A stretch of 64,000 nt of DNA from Cellulomonas sp. RIT-PI-Y (GCF_025642745.1 NZ_JANZKP010000006.1:40943-104942), one strand, 5' to 3'; shown: positions 1-9,403, counted from the stretch's first letter. Program-made: numbers and translations. The notes: generated by a model from the letters alone, not told the origin.

Positions 1-85
1 CGTCGTGCCGCGGCGAGCCCACCCCCGCGTCCGCCAGCAGGCGTGCGGCACCGTCGACCAGCGCGCGCAGGGACACGTCGCTCAT
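1..85 (-). CDS. prmC: PrmC N-terminus (release factor glutamine methyltransferase), partial
   Basis: Only the first 28 codons are in the window; the gene runs off the left edge. The ATG at 85 overlaps the prfA stop codon in an ATGA arrangement, which implies translational coupling. The peptide [20 protein letters not shown] followed by GVGSPRHD is typical of the N-terminal helical domain of PrmC/HemK. PrmC methylates the Gln of the GGQ motif in class I release factors, and prfA-prmC is a conserved actinobacterial gene order. The catalytic NPPY motif lies outside the window, so the call rests on the short N-terminus plus its position directly after prfA. Confidence 0.8.
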   Translation of the reverse strand, partial: MSDVSLRALVDGAARLLADAGVGSPRHD

Positions 86-1176
86 GCCTGCTCCGCCGCC
101 GCGGCGAGCTGGGCGGCCTCGTCGGCGTCGATCGCGGACTGGATCACCGGTGCCAGATCCCCGTCCAGCACCGCGTCCAGGTTGTAGGCCTTGTAGCCGG
201 TGCGGTGGTCCGCGATCCGGTTCTCCGGGAAGTTGTAGGTGCGGATCCGCTCCGAGCGGTCCACGGTGCGCACCTGCGAACGACGCGCGGCACTGGCGGC
301 GGCCGCCGCGGCCTCCTGCTGGGCCGCGAGCAGCCGTGCCCGCAGCACCCGCATCGCCTGGTCGCGGTTCTGCAGCTGCGACTTCTCGTTCTGCATCGAC
401 ACCACGATGCCGGTGGGCAGGTGGGTGATCCGGACCGCGGAGTCGGTGGTGTTCACCGACTGCCCGCCCGGACCCGAGGACCGGTAGACGTCGATCCGCA
501 GGTCGTTCGGGTCGATCTCGACCTCACCCGGATCGTCGACCTCGGGGAAGACCAGCACCCCGGCGGCCGAGGTGTGGATCCGGCCCTGCGACTCGGTGAC
601 CGGCACCCGCTGCACCCGGTGCACGCCGCCCTCGTACTTCAGTGCGGCCCACACGCCGTCGGCCGGGTCGGTGACCGAGCCCCGGGCCTTCACCGCGACC
701 TGGACGTCCTTGTACCCGCCCAGGTCCGAGCCGGTGGACTCGAGGACCTCGGTGCGCCAGCCGCGCTGTTCGGCGAACCGCAGGTACATCCGCAACAGGT
801 CGCCGGCGAACAGGGCGGACTCCTCGCCGCCCTCCCCGGCCTTGATCTCCAGGATCACGTCCCGGGCATCGTCGGGGTCGCGGGGTACCAGCACCCGGCG
901 CAACCGGTCGGCCGCCTGCTCGGCGGCGGCGGTCAGCTCGGGGAGCTCCGCGGCGAACGCCGGGTCGGTCTCGGCCAGTTCGGTGGCGTCGGAACGATCC
1001 TGCTCGGCGGCCTCCCACTCCCGGTAGGCGGCCGTCACCCGGCCCAGCTCGGCGTAGCGGCGACCCAGTCGGCGGGCCTCCACCGCGTTCGCGTGCACCG
1101 CCGGGTCGGCGAGCTGCTGCTCGATCCGGGCGTGCTCGTCCAGCATCGGTCGCGCTGCCGCGAAGGACTCACTCAT
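82..1176 (-). CDS. prfA: Peptide chain release factor 1
   Basis: A 364-residue class I release factor that recognises UAA and UAG and triggers peptidyl-tRNA hydrolysis in the ribosome. The hydrolytic GGQ motif is at residues 237-239 in the context [17 protein letters not shown], as expected for RF1/RF2. The start is the ATG at 1176 ([10 protein letters not shown]), preceded by the purine-rich GGGAG; an in-frame extension upstream to 1413 is low-complexity and was rejected. The length matches the roughly 360-residue norm. It lies downstream of rpmE, separated by a strong hairpin, and overlaps prmC by 4 nt. Confidence 0.97.
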   Translation of the reverse strand: MSESFAAARPMLDEHARIEQQLADPAVHANAVEARRLGRRYAELGRVTAAYREWEAAEQDRSDATELAETDPAFAAELPELTAAAEQAADRLRRVLVPRDPDDARDVILEIKAGEGGEESALFAGDLLRMYLRFAEQRGWRTEVLESTGSDLGGYKDVQVAVKARGSVTDPADGVWAALKYEGGVHRVQRVPVTESQGRIHTSAAGVLVFPEVDDPGEVEIDPNDLRIDVYRSSGPGGQSVNTTDSAVRITHLPTGIVVSMQNEKSQLQNRDQAMRVLRARLLAAQQEAAAAAASAARRSQVRTVDRSERIRTYNFPENRIADHRTGYKAYNLDAVLDGDLAPVIQSAIDADEAAQLAAAAEQA

Positions 1177-1203
1177 CGACACTCCCGGGTCCGGACATGA
1201 CGA

Positions 1204-1244
1204 GCGCCGGTGACCACGGGCTCGCGGCCCGCCGTCACCGGCGC
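1204..1244 (-). terminator. Hairpin between rpmE and prfA
   Basis: Eleven-base perfect arms, GCGCCGGTGAC at 1204-1214 and GTCACCGGCGC at 1234-1244, with a nested CGGGC/GCCCG stem in the loop. There is no U-tract. It could terminate most rpmE transcription so that the ribosomal protein is made in excess of RF1, or act as a processing or stability stem. Confidence 0.55.
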
Positions 1245-1252
1245 CAGGATCG

Positions 1253-1465
1253 TCAGTTGGAGCGCTTGCCGTAGCGCGCCTCGAACCGGGCCACGCGGCC
1301 ACCGGTGTCCAGGATCTTCTGCTTGCCCGTGTAGAACGGGTGGCAGGCGCTGCAGACGTCGGCGCGGATCTCGCCGGAGGCCTCGGTGGACCGGGTGGTG
1401 AAGGTGTTGCCACAGGTGCAGGTCACCGTGGTCACCACGTACTCGGGGTGGATACCAGACTTCAT
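1253..1465 (-). CDS. rpmE: 50S ribosomal protein L31, zinc-binding type
   Basis: A 70-residue L31 of the zinc-containing (C+) class. The four ligands are visible as C16 and C18 (CTCG) and C38 and C41 ([12 protein letters not shown]). The N-terminus MKSGIHPEY is characteristic of the family. L31 bridges the ribosomal subunits at the central protuberance; actinobacteria usually also keep a zinc-free paralogue for zinc starvation, which is not in this window. The ATG at 1465 follows a CTAGGAGAG ribosome binding site. The gene is first in the rpmE-prfA-prmC run. Confidence 0.97.
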   Translation of the reverse strand: MKSGIHPEYVVTTVTCTCGNTFTTRSTEASGEIRADVCSACHPFYTGKQKILDTGGRVARFEARYGKRSN

Positions 1466-1601
1466 GGGGTGCTCTCCTAGTCAGAGTGTCTCCGGGTCGT
1501 GCACGGGGGTGCGCACGTGAACCGCAGACCGACGGAACATTGTGCCAGAACAGAGCCGGGCGGTGAAATCTTCCCGACCTGCGGAATCCGCGGCACGGTT
1601 C

Positions 1602-1607
1602 TAGCGT
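1602..1607 (+). promoter_or_regulatory. Leaderless -10 box for the lipoprotein at 1615
   Basis: TAGCGT fits the actinobacterial TANNNT -10 consensus and ends 7 nt before the ATG at 1615. No Shine-Dalgarno sequence lies in that gap, so the transcript probably starts at or next to the A of the start codon. Confidence 0.55.
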
Positions 1608-1614
1608 CGGAGCA

Positions 1615-2355
1615 ATGAGCCGTCAGCACCTGCTCCCCGTGATCGCGATCGCCGCGCTCGCCCTGCTCACCGCCTGTTCCGACGACGGCGACGACACGGC
1701 GACCCCCACCGTCACCGCCCCCGGGCCGACGGTCACCGCGACCACGGAGCCCACCGAGCCCGTCACCACACCGACCTCGACCGGCTGCGCCGCGTCCGGC
1801 AAGGGGGTCCCGGCCACCGCTCAGGTGACCACGACCATCGACCTGGACGGCGACGGCAGCCCCGACCAGCTGTGGATCGCCGACGACGTCGGCACCCGCA
1901 CCCTGGGCGTGACCACCGCCTCCGGCGCCACCTTCACCCATCCGATCGACCTGGCCGGCCCGGCCGGGGCCTCCGCCTTCGCGCTGCGCCCGTCCGCCGA
2001 GGACCCCGGTCTGGTGCTGCTCTCCGACAACCGGGTGGCCGACCTGCTGATGGTGCAGGACTGCGGACTGGTGGACGTCACCGACGCCGAGGGACAGCCG
2101 TGGCAGTTCGACCAGGGATTCGCCGGGAACGGCACCGGCGTGGGCTGCGTGGACATGACCGGCAGCGGCGAGCTCGACCTGGTCGGGCTCAACGACGTGG
2201 ACGGCACCATCGAGCGCACCCAGATCACACTGACCGGCACCGTGGCCGCCGCCGGGGTGAAGGACACCGTGACCGGCGACACCGACACCGCGCACGCGAT
2301 CACCTGCGGCGACCGGACCCTGCAGGCCGACGGTGTGCACGAGGCCGCCGCCTGA
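1615..2355 (+). CDS. Secreted lipoprotein with a VCBS/FG-GAP-like repeat
   Basis: A 246-residue predicted lipoprotein of unknown function. The signal peptide ends in the lipobox LTAC at about residues 18-21, followed by an acidic then Thr/Pro/Val-rich linker (to about residue 55), typical of a flexible tether from the membrane. The globular part contains DLDGDGSPDQLW, the calcium-binding signature of FG-GAP/VCBS beta-propeller repeats, and a second degenerate copy near GSGELDLVGLND. There are too few repeats for a full propeller. The gene faces away from rpmE and is followed after 19 nt by a glycosyltransferase. The start is set by the lipobox and by a leaderless promoter box. Confidence 0.8.
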   Translation: MSRQHLLPVIAIAALALLTACSDDGDDTATPTVTAPGPTVTATTEPTEPVTTPTSTGCAASGKGVPATAQVTTTIDLDGDGSPDQLWIADDVGTRTLGVTTASGATFTHPIDLAGPAGASAFALRPSAEDPGLVLLSDNRVADLLMVQDCGLVDVTDAEGQPWQFDQGFAGNGTGVGCVDMTGSGELDLVGLNDVDGTIERTQITLTGTVAAAGVKDTVTGDTDTAHAITCGDRTLQADGVHEAAA

Positions 2356-2361
2356 TCCCCC

Positions 2362-2367
2362 TACGAT
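2362..2367 (+). promoter_or_regulatory. Leaderless -10 box for the glycosyltransferase
   Basis: TACGAT ends 7 nt upstream of the ATG at 2375, matching the spacing of the other leaderless boxes in the window. It decides the start: an ATG at 2366 lies inside this box and would not be in the transcript if the box is used. Confidence 0.5.
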
Positions 2368-2374
2368 GACCGCC

Positions 2375-3493
2375 ATGCTGCGGATCGGTTTGGTCATCGA
2401 CGACGGACTCGATCGACCGGACGGGGTCCAGCAGATCATCCTCACGCTGGGCCGTCGGCTCTCCGCGCTCGGCCACGAGGTGCACTACCTGACGTCCGCC
2501 ACCGAGCGCACCGATCTGCCGAACCTGCACGTGCTGTCCCGGACGGTCGGGGTGCGGTTCAACGGCAACCGGCTGGGCACCCCGCTGCCGCTGCGCCGAT
2601 CGGCGGCCCGGTCCCTGCTGGCCCGGCTCGACCTGGACGTGCTGCACGTGGCCATGCCCTACAGCCCGTTCCTGGCCGGTCAGCTGGTCTCGGCCGCCGG
2701 ACCGCGCACCGTCGTCGCCGGGTCGTTCATGATCTACCCGCAGGACGCGCTCACCCGGTGGGGCATCCGCGGGCTCGGCCTGCTGGAACGGTCCCGACTG
2801 CGCCGGTTCGACACCCTGTCCGCGCTGTCCGAGGCCGCGCAGCGCTCCGCCGAGGGCGCGTACCGCCGCGAGGTCCCGGTGATCGGGGCCCCGGTGGAGC
2901 TGCCCGACCCGGTCGCCGCCCCGCACGACGGTCCCCCGCGGATCCTGTTCCTCGGTCGGCTGGTCGAGCGCAAGGGGCCCAGGGAGCTGATCGCCGCCGC
3001 CGGGGCGCTGTACCGCGCCGACCCCGCGCGCCGGTGGTCCCTGACCCTCGCCGGCCGGGGCCCGCTCCTCGACGACCTGCGTGCCGCCGCCGAGCGCGAG
3101 GGCATCGCGGACCGGGTGGACTTCCCCGGCTTCGTCGCGGAGGAGGACAAGACCGCGCTGCTGTCCGGCGCCGAGCTGGTCGTGCTGCCCTCGCTCGGCG
3201 GGGAGAGCTTCGGCATCTCGGTGGTCGAGGCGCAGGCCGTCGCCACCGGCGTGGTGATCGCCGGGGACAACCCGGGGTACCGCACCACCATGGCCGGGCT
3301 GACCTCCCAGCTGGTCGATCCCCGGGACACCGGGGCGTTCGCCCGGGTGCTGGCGCGCTGGCTGGACGACCCGTCCGGGCGGGCCTCGGTGGTGCGCGAG
3401 CAGCGCCGAGCGGCGCAGCGGTTCGAGGCCGGGGCGATCACCGAGCGGACGCTGGCCTGGTACGACGAGGCGCTGGAGCGCCGGCGGGGCTGA
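2375..3493 (+). CDS. GT4 family glycosyltransferase (PimA-like)
   Basis: A GT-B fold retaining glycosyltransferase of about 372 residues. The N-terminal Rossmann domain begins LRIGLVIDDGLDRPDGVQQ, and the C-terminal nucleotide-sugar domain carries ILFLGRLVERKGPRELI and the EX7E motif in GGESFGISVVEAQA that contacts the sugar nucleotide. The GGESFGI block is close to that of phosphatidylinositol mannosyltransferases, but no lipid-glycan genes lie next to it, so the acceptor is not known. GDP-mannose as donor is only a guess from the family. It ends just before a bidirectional hairpin facing the convergent rho gene. A start at 2366 is possible; 2375 is preferred for its leaderless spacing. Confidence 0.85.
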   Translation: MLRIGLVIDDGLDRPDGVQQIILTLGRRLSALGHEVHYLTSATERTDLPNLHVLSRTVGVRFNGNRLGTPLPLRRSAARSLLARLDLDVLHVAMPYSPFLAGQLVSAAGPRTVVAGSFMIYPQDALTRWGIRGLGLLERSRLRRFDTLSALSEAAQRSAEGAYRREVPVIGAPVELPDPVAAPHDGPPRILFLGRLVERKGPRELIAAAGALYRADPARRWSLTLAGRGPLLDDLRAAAEREGIADRVDFPGFVAEEDKTALLSGAELVVLPSLGGESFGISVVEAQAVATGVVIAGDNPGYRTTMAGLTSQLVDPRDTGAFARVLARWLDDPSGRASVVREQRRAAQRFEAGAITERTLAWYDEALERRRG

Positions 3494-3511
3494 TCCGGCG
3501 ATCCGGACGCC

Positions 3512-3546
3512 GGACGGCGGCGACCCCGAGGGGATCACCGCCGTCC
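3512..3546. terminator. Bidirectional hairpin between glycosyltransferase and rho
   Basis: Perfect 9-bp arms GGACGGCGG (3512-3520) and CCGCCGTCC (3538-3546) enclose an inner CCCC/GGGG stem. It sits exactly between two convergent genes, so it can serve both. Confidence 0.65.
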
Positions 3547-3558
3547 ATGGGTCGGGCG

Positions 3559-5676
3559 TCAGTCCTCGGACTTGCCGCCGGTGCCCGGGGTGGTCTTCTG
3601 CACCTGGAGCAGGAACTCCACGTTCGACTTGGTCTCCCGCAGCTTGCCGAGCAGCAGCTCGATCGCCTGCTGCTGGTCCAGGGCACCCATCACCCGGCGC
3701 AGCTTCCAGATGATCTTGAGCTCGTCCGGGGAGATCAGGATCTCCTCGCGGCGGGTGCCGGAGGCGTTGACGTCCACCGCCGGGAAGATCCGCTTGTCCG
3801 CGAGCGACCGGGACAGCCGGAGCTCCATGTTCCCGGTGCCCTTGAACTCCTCGAAGATGACCTCGTCCATCTTGGACCCGGTCTCCACCAGGGCGGAGGC
3901 CAGGATGGTGAGCGAGCCGCCGTTCTCGATGTTGCGGGCCGCGCCGAAGAACCGCTTGGGCGGGTAGAGCGCGGAGGCGTCCACACCACCGGACAGGATG
4001 CGCCCGGAGGCGGGGGCCGCCAGGTTGTAGGCGCGGGACAGCCGGGTCAGCGAGTCCAGCAGCACCACGACGTCCTGGCCCAGCTCGACCAGGCGCTTGG
4101 CCCGCTCGATCGCGAGTTCCGCGACCATGGTGTGGTCCGACGCGGGGCGGTCGAAGGTGGAGGCGATGACCTCACCCTTCACGGTCCGCTCCATGTCCGT
4201 GACCTCCTCGGGGCGCTCGTCGACGAGCACGACCATGAGGTGGACCTCGGGGTTGTTCGCGGTGATCGCATTCGCGATCTGCTGCATGATGATCGTCTTG
4301 CCCGCCTTCGGCGGCGCCACGATCAGACCACGCTGGCCCTTGCCGATCGGCGCGACGATGTCGATCACCCGCGGGGTGATGTGCGCCGAGTCGTGCTCCA
4401 GGCGGAGCCGGTCCTGCGGGTACAGCGGGGTGAGCTTGCTGAACTCCGGCCGCTGGCGGGCCAGCTCCGGGGCCATCCCGTTGACGGTGTCCAGCCGGAC
4501 CAGGGCGTTCGCCTTGTTCGGGCGGTTGCCCTGCTGCTGGGGCTGCTCGCCCTCGCGGGGGGCGCGAACCGCACCGGTGATCGCGTCACCGCGGCGCAGC
4601 CCGGCCTTGCGGACCTGGGCGAGCGGCAGGTAGACGTCGCCCTCGCCGGGCAGGTAGCCGGTGGTGCGGACGAAGGCGTAGCTGTCCAGCACGTCCAGGA
4701 TGCCGGCCACCGGGACCAGCACGTCGTCCTCGGAGATCTCGATCTCCTCGTAGGACGCCTCCTGGCCACCACTGCCGCGACGGTTGCGCTTGGTGCGGTC
4801 CCGGTCGCGGTAGCGGTCCCGCGAGCGGCGACGTCGACCGCCGCGCTCGTCGTCGTCCTCACCGTGCGCGGACTGCTGGTTCGAGGACTGCTGACCCTGG
4901 TTGCCGCCGGACTGCTGGGCCTGATTGCCGCCCTGCTGGCCCTGGTTCCCGCCCTGGCGCTGCTGGCGCTGACCGCGCTGCTCGCCGTCCTGGGCGTTCT
5001 TGTCCTGACGCTCGCGGCGGTCGCCGCCGGTCGGGCCCTCGGGGAGGGTCACGTCGATCACGGGCGCTCCCGCGCCACGGCCGGCGCGACGGGAGCGACG
5101 CTCACCGCCGTCGGCGCTGCCGTGCTGGCCGTTCTGACCCTGCTGGCGGTCCAGCGCGGCCTCCAGGCCGGCCAGGGCGTCCTGCTTGTCGGTGCGGCCG
5201 CCGTCGCCGCCACGACGCTCGGCGGTGTCGGTCGTCGGACCCGCATCGGCGGAACGGCCTCGGCCGGAACGCGTCGGACGGGACGGACGCTCGGCACCCT
5301 CGGCCGGGGCGTCGGGACGCCCGGCGGCGACCGGTGCGCCGGTGACCTCGACACCGGCGGCCGGGGCCTCGGCGGCGCGGGTGGCCCGGCGGCTGCGGGT
5401 CGGGGCGGACGCGCTCGGCGCGGACTCGCCGGATGCCGGCTGGGCGGGCGCGGACTCGGCCGTCGGCTGCGTCGCCGCGGTCTTCCTGCCGCCCCGGGCC
5501 GTGGCGCCGTCGCCGCCGGAACGGGACTGGATGGCGTCGACCAGGTCGCTCTTGCGCATCCGGGACGTGCCCGTCACGCCGAGCTGTGCCGCCAGTGCCT
5601 GGAGCTCCGGCATCCGGAGCCCGGAGATGGAGCCGCCCGAGCGTGCGCTCGATGCCGACTCGATGGTGTCTGTCAC
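3559..5676 (-). CDS. rho: Transcription termination factor Rho with long disordered insert
   Basis: Hexameric RNA-dependent ATPase/helicase that ends transcription at Rho-dependent sites. The protein has 705 residues against about 420 in E. coli. An N-terminal Rho_N motif (MPELQALAAQLGV) is followed by about 230 disordered residues rich in Ala, Arg, Gly and acidic residues, including an Asn/Gln-rich segment at roughly 229-269 built from GGNQ and GQQ units. The RNA-binding cold-shock domain and the ATPase core follow, with Walker A PPKAGKT (Lys about 460) and Walker B VVVLLDSLTRLSRAYN. The GTG at 5676 follows a GGGGAAGGG ribosome binding site; the in-frame ATGs upstream lie in the leader. Long inserts are usual in actinobacterial Rho, but the N/Q-rich stretch is notable. 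Confidence 0.97.
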   Translation of the reverse strand: MTDTIESASSARSGGSISGLRMPELQALAAQLGVTGTSRMRKSDLVDAIQSRSGGDGATARGGRKTAATQPTAESAPAQPASGESAPSASAPTRSRRATRAAEAPAAGVEVTGAPVAAGRPDAPAEGAERPSRPTRSGRGRSADAGPTTDTAERRGGDGGRTDKQDALAGLEAALDRQQGQNGQHGSADGGERRSRRAGRGAGAPVIDVTLPEGPTGGDRRERQDKNAQDGEQRGQRQQRQGGNQGQQGGNQAQQSGGNQGQQSSNQQSAHGEDDDERGGRRRRSRDRYRDRDRTKRNRRGSGGQEASYEEIEISEDDVLVPVAGILDVLDSYAFVRTTGYLPGEGDVYLPLAQVRKAGLRRGDAITGAVRAPREGEQPQQQGNRPNKANALVRLDTVNGMAPELARQRPEFSKLTPLYPQDRLRLEHDSAHITPRVIDIVAPIGKGQRGLIVAPPKAGKTIIMQQIANAITANNPEVHLMVVLVDERPEEVTDMERTVKGEVIASTFDRPASDHTMVAELAIERAKRLVELGQDVVVLLDSLTRLSRAYNLAAPASGRILSGGVDASALYPPKRFFGAARNIENGGSLTILASALVETGSKMDEVIFEEFKGTGNMELRLSRSLADKRIFPAVDVNASGTRREEILISPDELKIIWKLRRVMGALDQQQAIELLLGKLRETKSNVEFLLQVQKTTPGTGGKSED

Positions 5677-5906
5677 GAAGGACCCTTCCCCCTCGTCAGG
5701 ACCGTCGCCCGCCTCTGGGGCACGGTCGGCGTCCACCTCGCTGGGGGCGGATCGCATCGGAGACCGCACAACTCACGTCAGTGCTGACATGGCATGTGGG
5801 GTTGGATGTTCCCGGCCGAGGCACGTGGTGTCCCACCCCTCCTGCGGCAGCAGATGCCGGGAGACTGATCGGTGGGTCCGTCGGACGATGTCCGGGGAAC
5901 AGCGCG

Positions 5907-5936
5907 ACTATAGCACCGCGATCTCAGGGCAGTCGA
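5907..5936 (-). promoter_or_regulatory. Candidate rho promoter inside the thrB 3' end
   Basis: On the minus strand TCGACT (5936-5931), an 18-nt spacer, then TATAGT (5912-5907). The -10 is one of the best sigma-A-like boxes in the window. The predicted start near 5900 gives rho an untranslated leader of about 220 nt, long enough for autogenous attenuation, which is known for rho in other bacteria. Confidence 0.5.
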
Positions 5937-6877
5937 CGCCAGAGCGCGCCCTCGTGGCTGAGCCCGAGCCGCAGGATCCGCCAGCCGCCCATCGCGCCAC
6001 CGAAGACGTCGAGCAGCGCCTGGTCCGCGTCGGTGACCCGGTGGTCGACCGGGCGGTCGTCGCCGGGTGCGGTCCGCCCCAGCGCCAGCACGGTCGGGCC
6101 CGCGCCGGAGACCACGGCGGGGACGCCGTGCGAGCGGAGCGCGTCGACCAGGGCGAGCGACTCCGGCATCACCGCGCGGCGCTGCTCCTGGTGCAGCCGG
6201 TCCCCGGTGGCGTCGAACAGCAGGTCCGGGCGGCGGCCGAGCGCCTCGACCAGCAGCGAGGCCCGGCCCGCCTGCCAGGCGGCGTCGGCGTGCGCGACCT
6301 GGGCGGGAAGCACACCGCGCGCATGGCTGGTGGACAGCCGGCTCGGCGGCACGATCGCGATCGGCACCACGGTCGGGTGCACGTCGATCCGGGTCGCCCG
6401 GACCGCGTCGCCCTCGGACCAGGCCAGGGTGGCGCCGCCGAGCAGCGCCGGGGCGGCGTTGTCCGGGTGCCCCTCGAGGTCGGTGGCCAGGCGCAGCAGC
6501 ACGTCGTCGCCGAGCGACTCCGGCTCGGCGACCAGCGCCCGGGCACCGAGCAGTCCGGCGATCACGGCGGCGGCCGACGAGCCGAGTCCCCGGCCGTGCG
6601 GGATCCGGTTCCGGCACACCAGGTGCACCCCGGTCTGCGGCGCGCCCACGTGGTCGAGCGCGTGCCGCATGGCCCGCACCACCAGGTGGTCCTCACCGGA
6701 GGGCAGGTCCTCGGCGCCCTCCCCCACCACGTCCACCCGCACGTCCGCGACGCCCAGCGCCCGGACCTCGACGTCGTCGTACAGCCCGAGCGCCATGCCC
6801 GCGGTGTCGAACCCCGGCCCGAGGTTCGCGCTCGTCGCGGGCACCCGCACCCGGGCCCGATCGGCTCCCAGTCGCAC
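5924..6877 (-). CDS. thrB: Homoserine kinase
   Basis: A 317-residue GHMP kinase that phosphorylates L-homoserine for threonine synthesis. The N-terminal VRVPATSANLGPGFDTAGMA and the ATP-binding PHGRGLGSSAAA motif are diagnostic, and the C-terminal GHMP motif GVPAVVSGAGPTVLAL is present. The start is a GTG at 6877, 9 nt after the thrC stop. It is the last gene of hom-thrC-thrB, and the candidate rho promoter overlaps its 3' end. Confidence 0.96.
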   Translation of the reverse strand: MRLGADRARVRVPATSANLGPGFDTAGMALGLYDDVEVRALGVADVRVDVVGEGAEDLPSGEDHLVVRAMRHALDHVGAPQTGVHLVCRNRIPHGRGLGSSAAAVIAGLLGARALVAEPESLGDDVLLRLATDLEGHPDNAAPALLGGATLAWSEGDAVRATRIDVHPTVVPIAIVPPSRLSTSHARGVLPAQVAHADAAWQAGRASLLVEALGRRPDLLFDATGDRLHQEQRRAVMPESLALVDALRSHGVPAVVSGAGPTVLALGRTAPGDDRPVDHRVTDADQALLDVFGGAMGGWRILRLGLSHEGALWRRLP

Positions 6878-6886
6878 GGCCGTGCC

Positions 6887-7978
6887 TCAGCCGAGGTCCA
6901 GGGCGGCGGCGATCTCCATCACGTCGGGGCGGACCCGCACGGTCTCGACCTCGTCGCCGTCGGCGTTGCGCAGCGCCCACTGCGGGTCCTTGAGGCCGTG
7001 ACCGGTGACGGTGATGACGATCCGCGCGCCCGCGGGCACCCGGCCCTGCTCCGCGGCGGCCAGCACCCCGGCCACCCCCGCGGCGGAGGCGGGCTCGACG
7101 AACACGCCGACCTGCGAGGACAGGAGCCGGTGCGCGTGCAGGATCTGCTGGTCGGTGACGGCCTCGATCAGGCCGCCGGAGACGTCACGGGCCTGCTCGG
7201 CCTGCGCCCAGGACGCGGGGTTGCCGATCCGGATCGCGGTGGCGATGGTCTCCGGCTCGGTGATCGGGTGCCCGGCGACGATCGGGGCCGCGCCGGCCGC
7301 TTGGAAGCCCCACATCGCCGGCGTCCGGCTGGACACCGCGGGCAGGTCCGCGCCGCCGTCCAGGCCCGCGTACTCGCGGTAGCCCTTCCAGTAGGCGGTG
7401 ATGTTGCCGGCGTTGCCGACCGGCAGCGCGTGGATGTCCGGCGCGTCGCCGAGCGCGTCGACCACCTCGAAGGCACCGGTCTTCTGACCCTCGATCCGGT
7501 CCGGGTTCACCGAGTTCACCAGCTCGACCGGGTAGGCCTCGGCCAGCTTGCGGGCGGCGATCAGGCAGTCGTCGAAGTTGCCGTCCACCTGGAGCAGGCG
7601 GGCACCGTGCGCCACGGCCTGGCTGAGCTTGCCCATCGCGATCTTGCCGTCCGGCACCAGCACCGCGCAGAGCATGCCCGCGTGGGTGGCGTAGGCGGCG
7701 GCGGAGGCCGAGGTGTTGCCGGTGGAGGCGCAGACCACCGCCTTGGCACCCCGTCCGGCGGCCGCGGAGATCGCGGTGGTCATCCCACGGTCCTTGAACG
7801 ACCCGGTCGGGTTCATCCCCTCGACCTTGACCCAGACCTCCGCGCCGGTGAGCGCGGACAGCGCCGGGGCGGACACCAGCGGCGTCCCGCCCTCCCCCAG
7901 GCTCACCACGCGCTCACGCACGTGGGCCGGCAACCGGTCGGCGTACTCCGCGATCACGCCGCGCCACTGCTGTGCCAT
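6887..7978 (-). CDS. thrC: Threonine synthase
   Basis: PLP-dependent enzyme converting O-phosphohomoserine to threonine, 363 residues, the short bacterial class. The PLP lysine lies in [12 protein letters not shown], and the cofactor phosphate is bound by a Gly-rich loop ([12 protein letters not shown]). [14 protein letters not shown] is the usual substrate/PLP loop. Its ATG at 7978 shares one base with the hom stop (TGATG), so translation is likely coupled. The order hom-thrC-thrB is standard in actinobacteria. Confidence 0.96.
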   Translation of the reverse strand: MAQQWRGVIAEYADRLPAHVRERVVSLGEGGTPLVSAPALSALTGAEVWVKVEGMNPTGSFKDRGMTTAISAAAGRGAKAVVCASTGNTSASAAAYATHAGMLCAVLVPDGKIAMGKLSQAVAHGARLLQVDGNFDDCLIAARKLAEAYPVELVNSVNPDRIEGQKTGAFEVVDALGDAPDIHALPVGNAGNITAYWKGYREYAGLDGGADLPAVSSRTPAMWGFQAAGAAPIVAGHPITEPETIATAIRIGNPASWAQAEQARDVSGGLIEAVTDQQILHAHRLLSSQVGVFVEPASAAGVAGVLAAAEQGRVPAGARIVITVTGHGLKDPQWALRNADGDEVETVRVRPDVMEIAAALDLG

Positions 7979-9312
7979 CAGACTCCCTCAACCCTCAGGA
8001 CGGACACGACCTCGCGCACGGAATCGTGCTCGGCGATCGCGGCGACGGTGGCCGACAGCGCGGCCTCCGTCGCCTCGTGTGTGGTGATCACCAGACGCGC
8101 CACGGACTCGGCGGGCTGGACGGACTGCCGGACGGCCTCGATCGAGACCCCGTGCTCGGCCAGGATCGTGGCGACCTGCGCCAGCACGCCGGGGCGGTCG
8201 GTGACGTCGATCCGGACCTGGTACCGGGTGCGGGCGGCCCGGGCGGGCAGCACCGGCAGGGCGGCGTAGAACGACTCGGCCGGTCCTCGCCCACCGTGCA
8301 CCCGGTGCCGGGCCACCGACACCAGGTCGCCGAGCACCGCCGACGCGGTCGGAGCGCCACCGGCGCCGCGACCGTAGAACATCAGCTCGCCCGCGGCCTC
8401 GGCCTCGACGAACACCGCGTTGAACGCGCCGCGCACCCCGGCCAGCGGGTGGGAGCTCGGCACCAGGGCGGGGTGCACGCGCACCTGCACGCCCTCCGGG
8501 CCGTCGTCGTCCGCCAGGCGGTGCTCGGCGATCGCGAGCAGCTTGACCACGTGCCCGGTGCGCGCCGCCCAGGCGACGTCCTCGGCGGTGATCGACGTGA
8601 TGCCCTGCCGGTCGACGTCGGCCAGCGACACCCGGGTGTGGAACGCCAGCGAGGCCAGGATCGCGGCCTTGGCCGCCGCGTCGTAGCCCTCCACGTCCGC
8701 GGTCGGGTCGGCCTCGGCGTAGCCGAGCTCCTGCGCCTCGGCCACCGCGGCGTCCAGGTCCAGCCCGTCGGTCGCCATCCGGTCCAGGACGAAGTTGGTG
8801 GTGCCGTTCACGATGCCGAGCACCCGGCGCACCCGATCACCGGTCAGCGACTCGCGCACCGGCCGGACCAGCGGGATCGCCCCGGCGACGGCGGCCTCGA
8901 AGTAGATGTCCACGCCCGCGGCGTCCGCGGCGGCGTAGAGCGTCGGGCCGTCCTCGGCCAGCAGCGCCTTGTTCGCGGTGACCACCGAGGCGCCGTTCCG
9001 GATCGCCCGCAGCAGCAGGGTCCGGGCGGGCTCGATGCCGCCGACCACCTCGACCACGAGGTCCGCCCGGTCCACCAGCGACTCCGCGTCCTCGGTGAGC
9101 AGCGCCGGGTCGACGACCGGGTCGCGGGGGGCCGTGGCGTCCCGCACCGCGATGCCCACCAGCTCCAGCGGGGCACCGACCCGGGCCGCGAGATCCGCGG
9201 ACTCGGTGGTCAGCAGCCGCACCACCTCCGTGCCCACCACCCCGCAGCCGAGCAGGGCCACCCGCACCGGGGCGGGCTGGGACGTGACATCGGACGTGTG
9301 CTGCTGGGTCAC
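7978..9312 (-). CDS. hom: Homoserine dehydrogenase
   Basis: A 444-residue enzyme reducing aspartate semialdehyde to homoserine with NAD(P)H. The Rossmann motif [14 protein letters not shown] is near the N-terminus, the catalytic domain contains [14 protein letters not shown], and a C-terminal ACT domain (about the last 80 residues, beginning [20 protein letters not shown]) suggests threonine feedback, as in corynebacterial Hom. The GTG at 9312 has GGAGA 7 nt upstream; an extension to 9624 runs through low-complexity sequence and was rejected. A 139-nt gap separates it from the toxin-antitoxin genes, so it probably has its own promoter. Confidence 0.96.
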   Translation of the reverse strand: MTQQHTSDVTSQPAPVRVALLGCGVVGTEVVRLLTTESADLAARVGAPLELVGIAVRDATAPRDPVVDPALLTEDAESLVDRADLVVEVVGGIEPARTLLLRAIRNGASVVTANKALLAEDGPTLYAAADAAGVDIYFEAAVAGAIPLVRPVRESLTGDRVRRVLGIVNGTTNFVLDRMATDGLDLDAAVAEAQELGYAEADPTADVEGYDAAAKAAILASLAFHTRVSLADVDRQGITSITAEDVAWAARTGHVVKLLAIAEHRLADDDGPEGVQVRVHPALVPSSHPLAGVRGAFNAVFVEAEAAGELMFYGRGAGGAPTASAVLGDLVSVARHRVHGGRGPAESFYAALPVLPARAARTRYQVRIDVTDRPGVLAQVATILAEHGVSIEAVRQSVQPAESVARLVITTHEATEAALSATVAAIAEHDSVREVVSVLRVEGV

Positions 9313-9397
9313 CGGGTCTCCGTTCGCATCGGGCCGAACCGTGGCCGCGCGCGCCGGGACGGATGCGGTCCGCCGACCGCGCGGGCGGCCGACGCCC

Positions 9398-9403
9398 AGG
9401 ATA
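9398..9403 (-). promoter_or_regulatory. Candidate -10 box for hom-thrC-thrB
   Basis: TATCCT on the minus strand, about 85 nt before the hom GTG, in the only sizeable gap of the operon. No convincing -35 was seen. A promoter is expected here because the toxin-antitoxin module separates hom from lysA. Confidence 0.35.

Noticed and set aside
2333..2374. Earlier starts for the glycosyltransferase at 2333 and 2366
   Set aside because: The first overlaps the lipoprotein gene and adds a Pro-rich tail; the second lies inside the TANNNT box that would act as the -10.
5677..5769. Upstream ATGs as the rho start
   Set aside because: They lie in the predicted leader and lack a ribosome binding site; the GTG at 5676 has GGGGAAGGG upstream and gives the usual N-terminus.
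2758..5787. A plus-strand frame of 1009 codons across the glycosyltransferase end and rho
   Set aside because: It overlaps two recognisable genes out of frame and its product is repetitive Arg/Gly-rich sequence.
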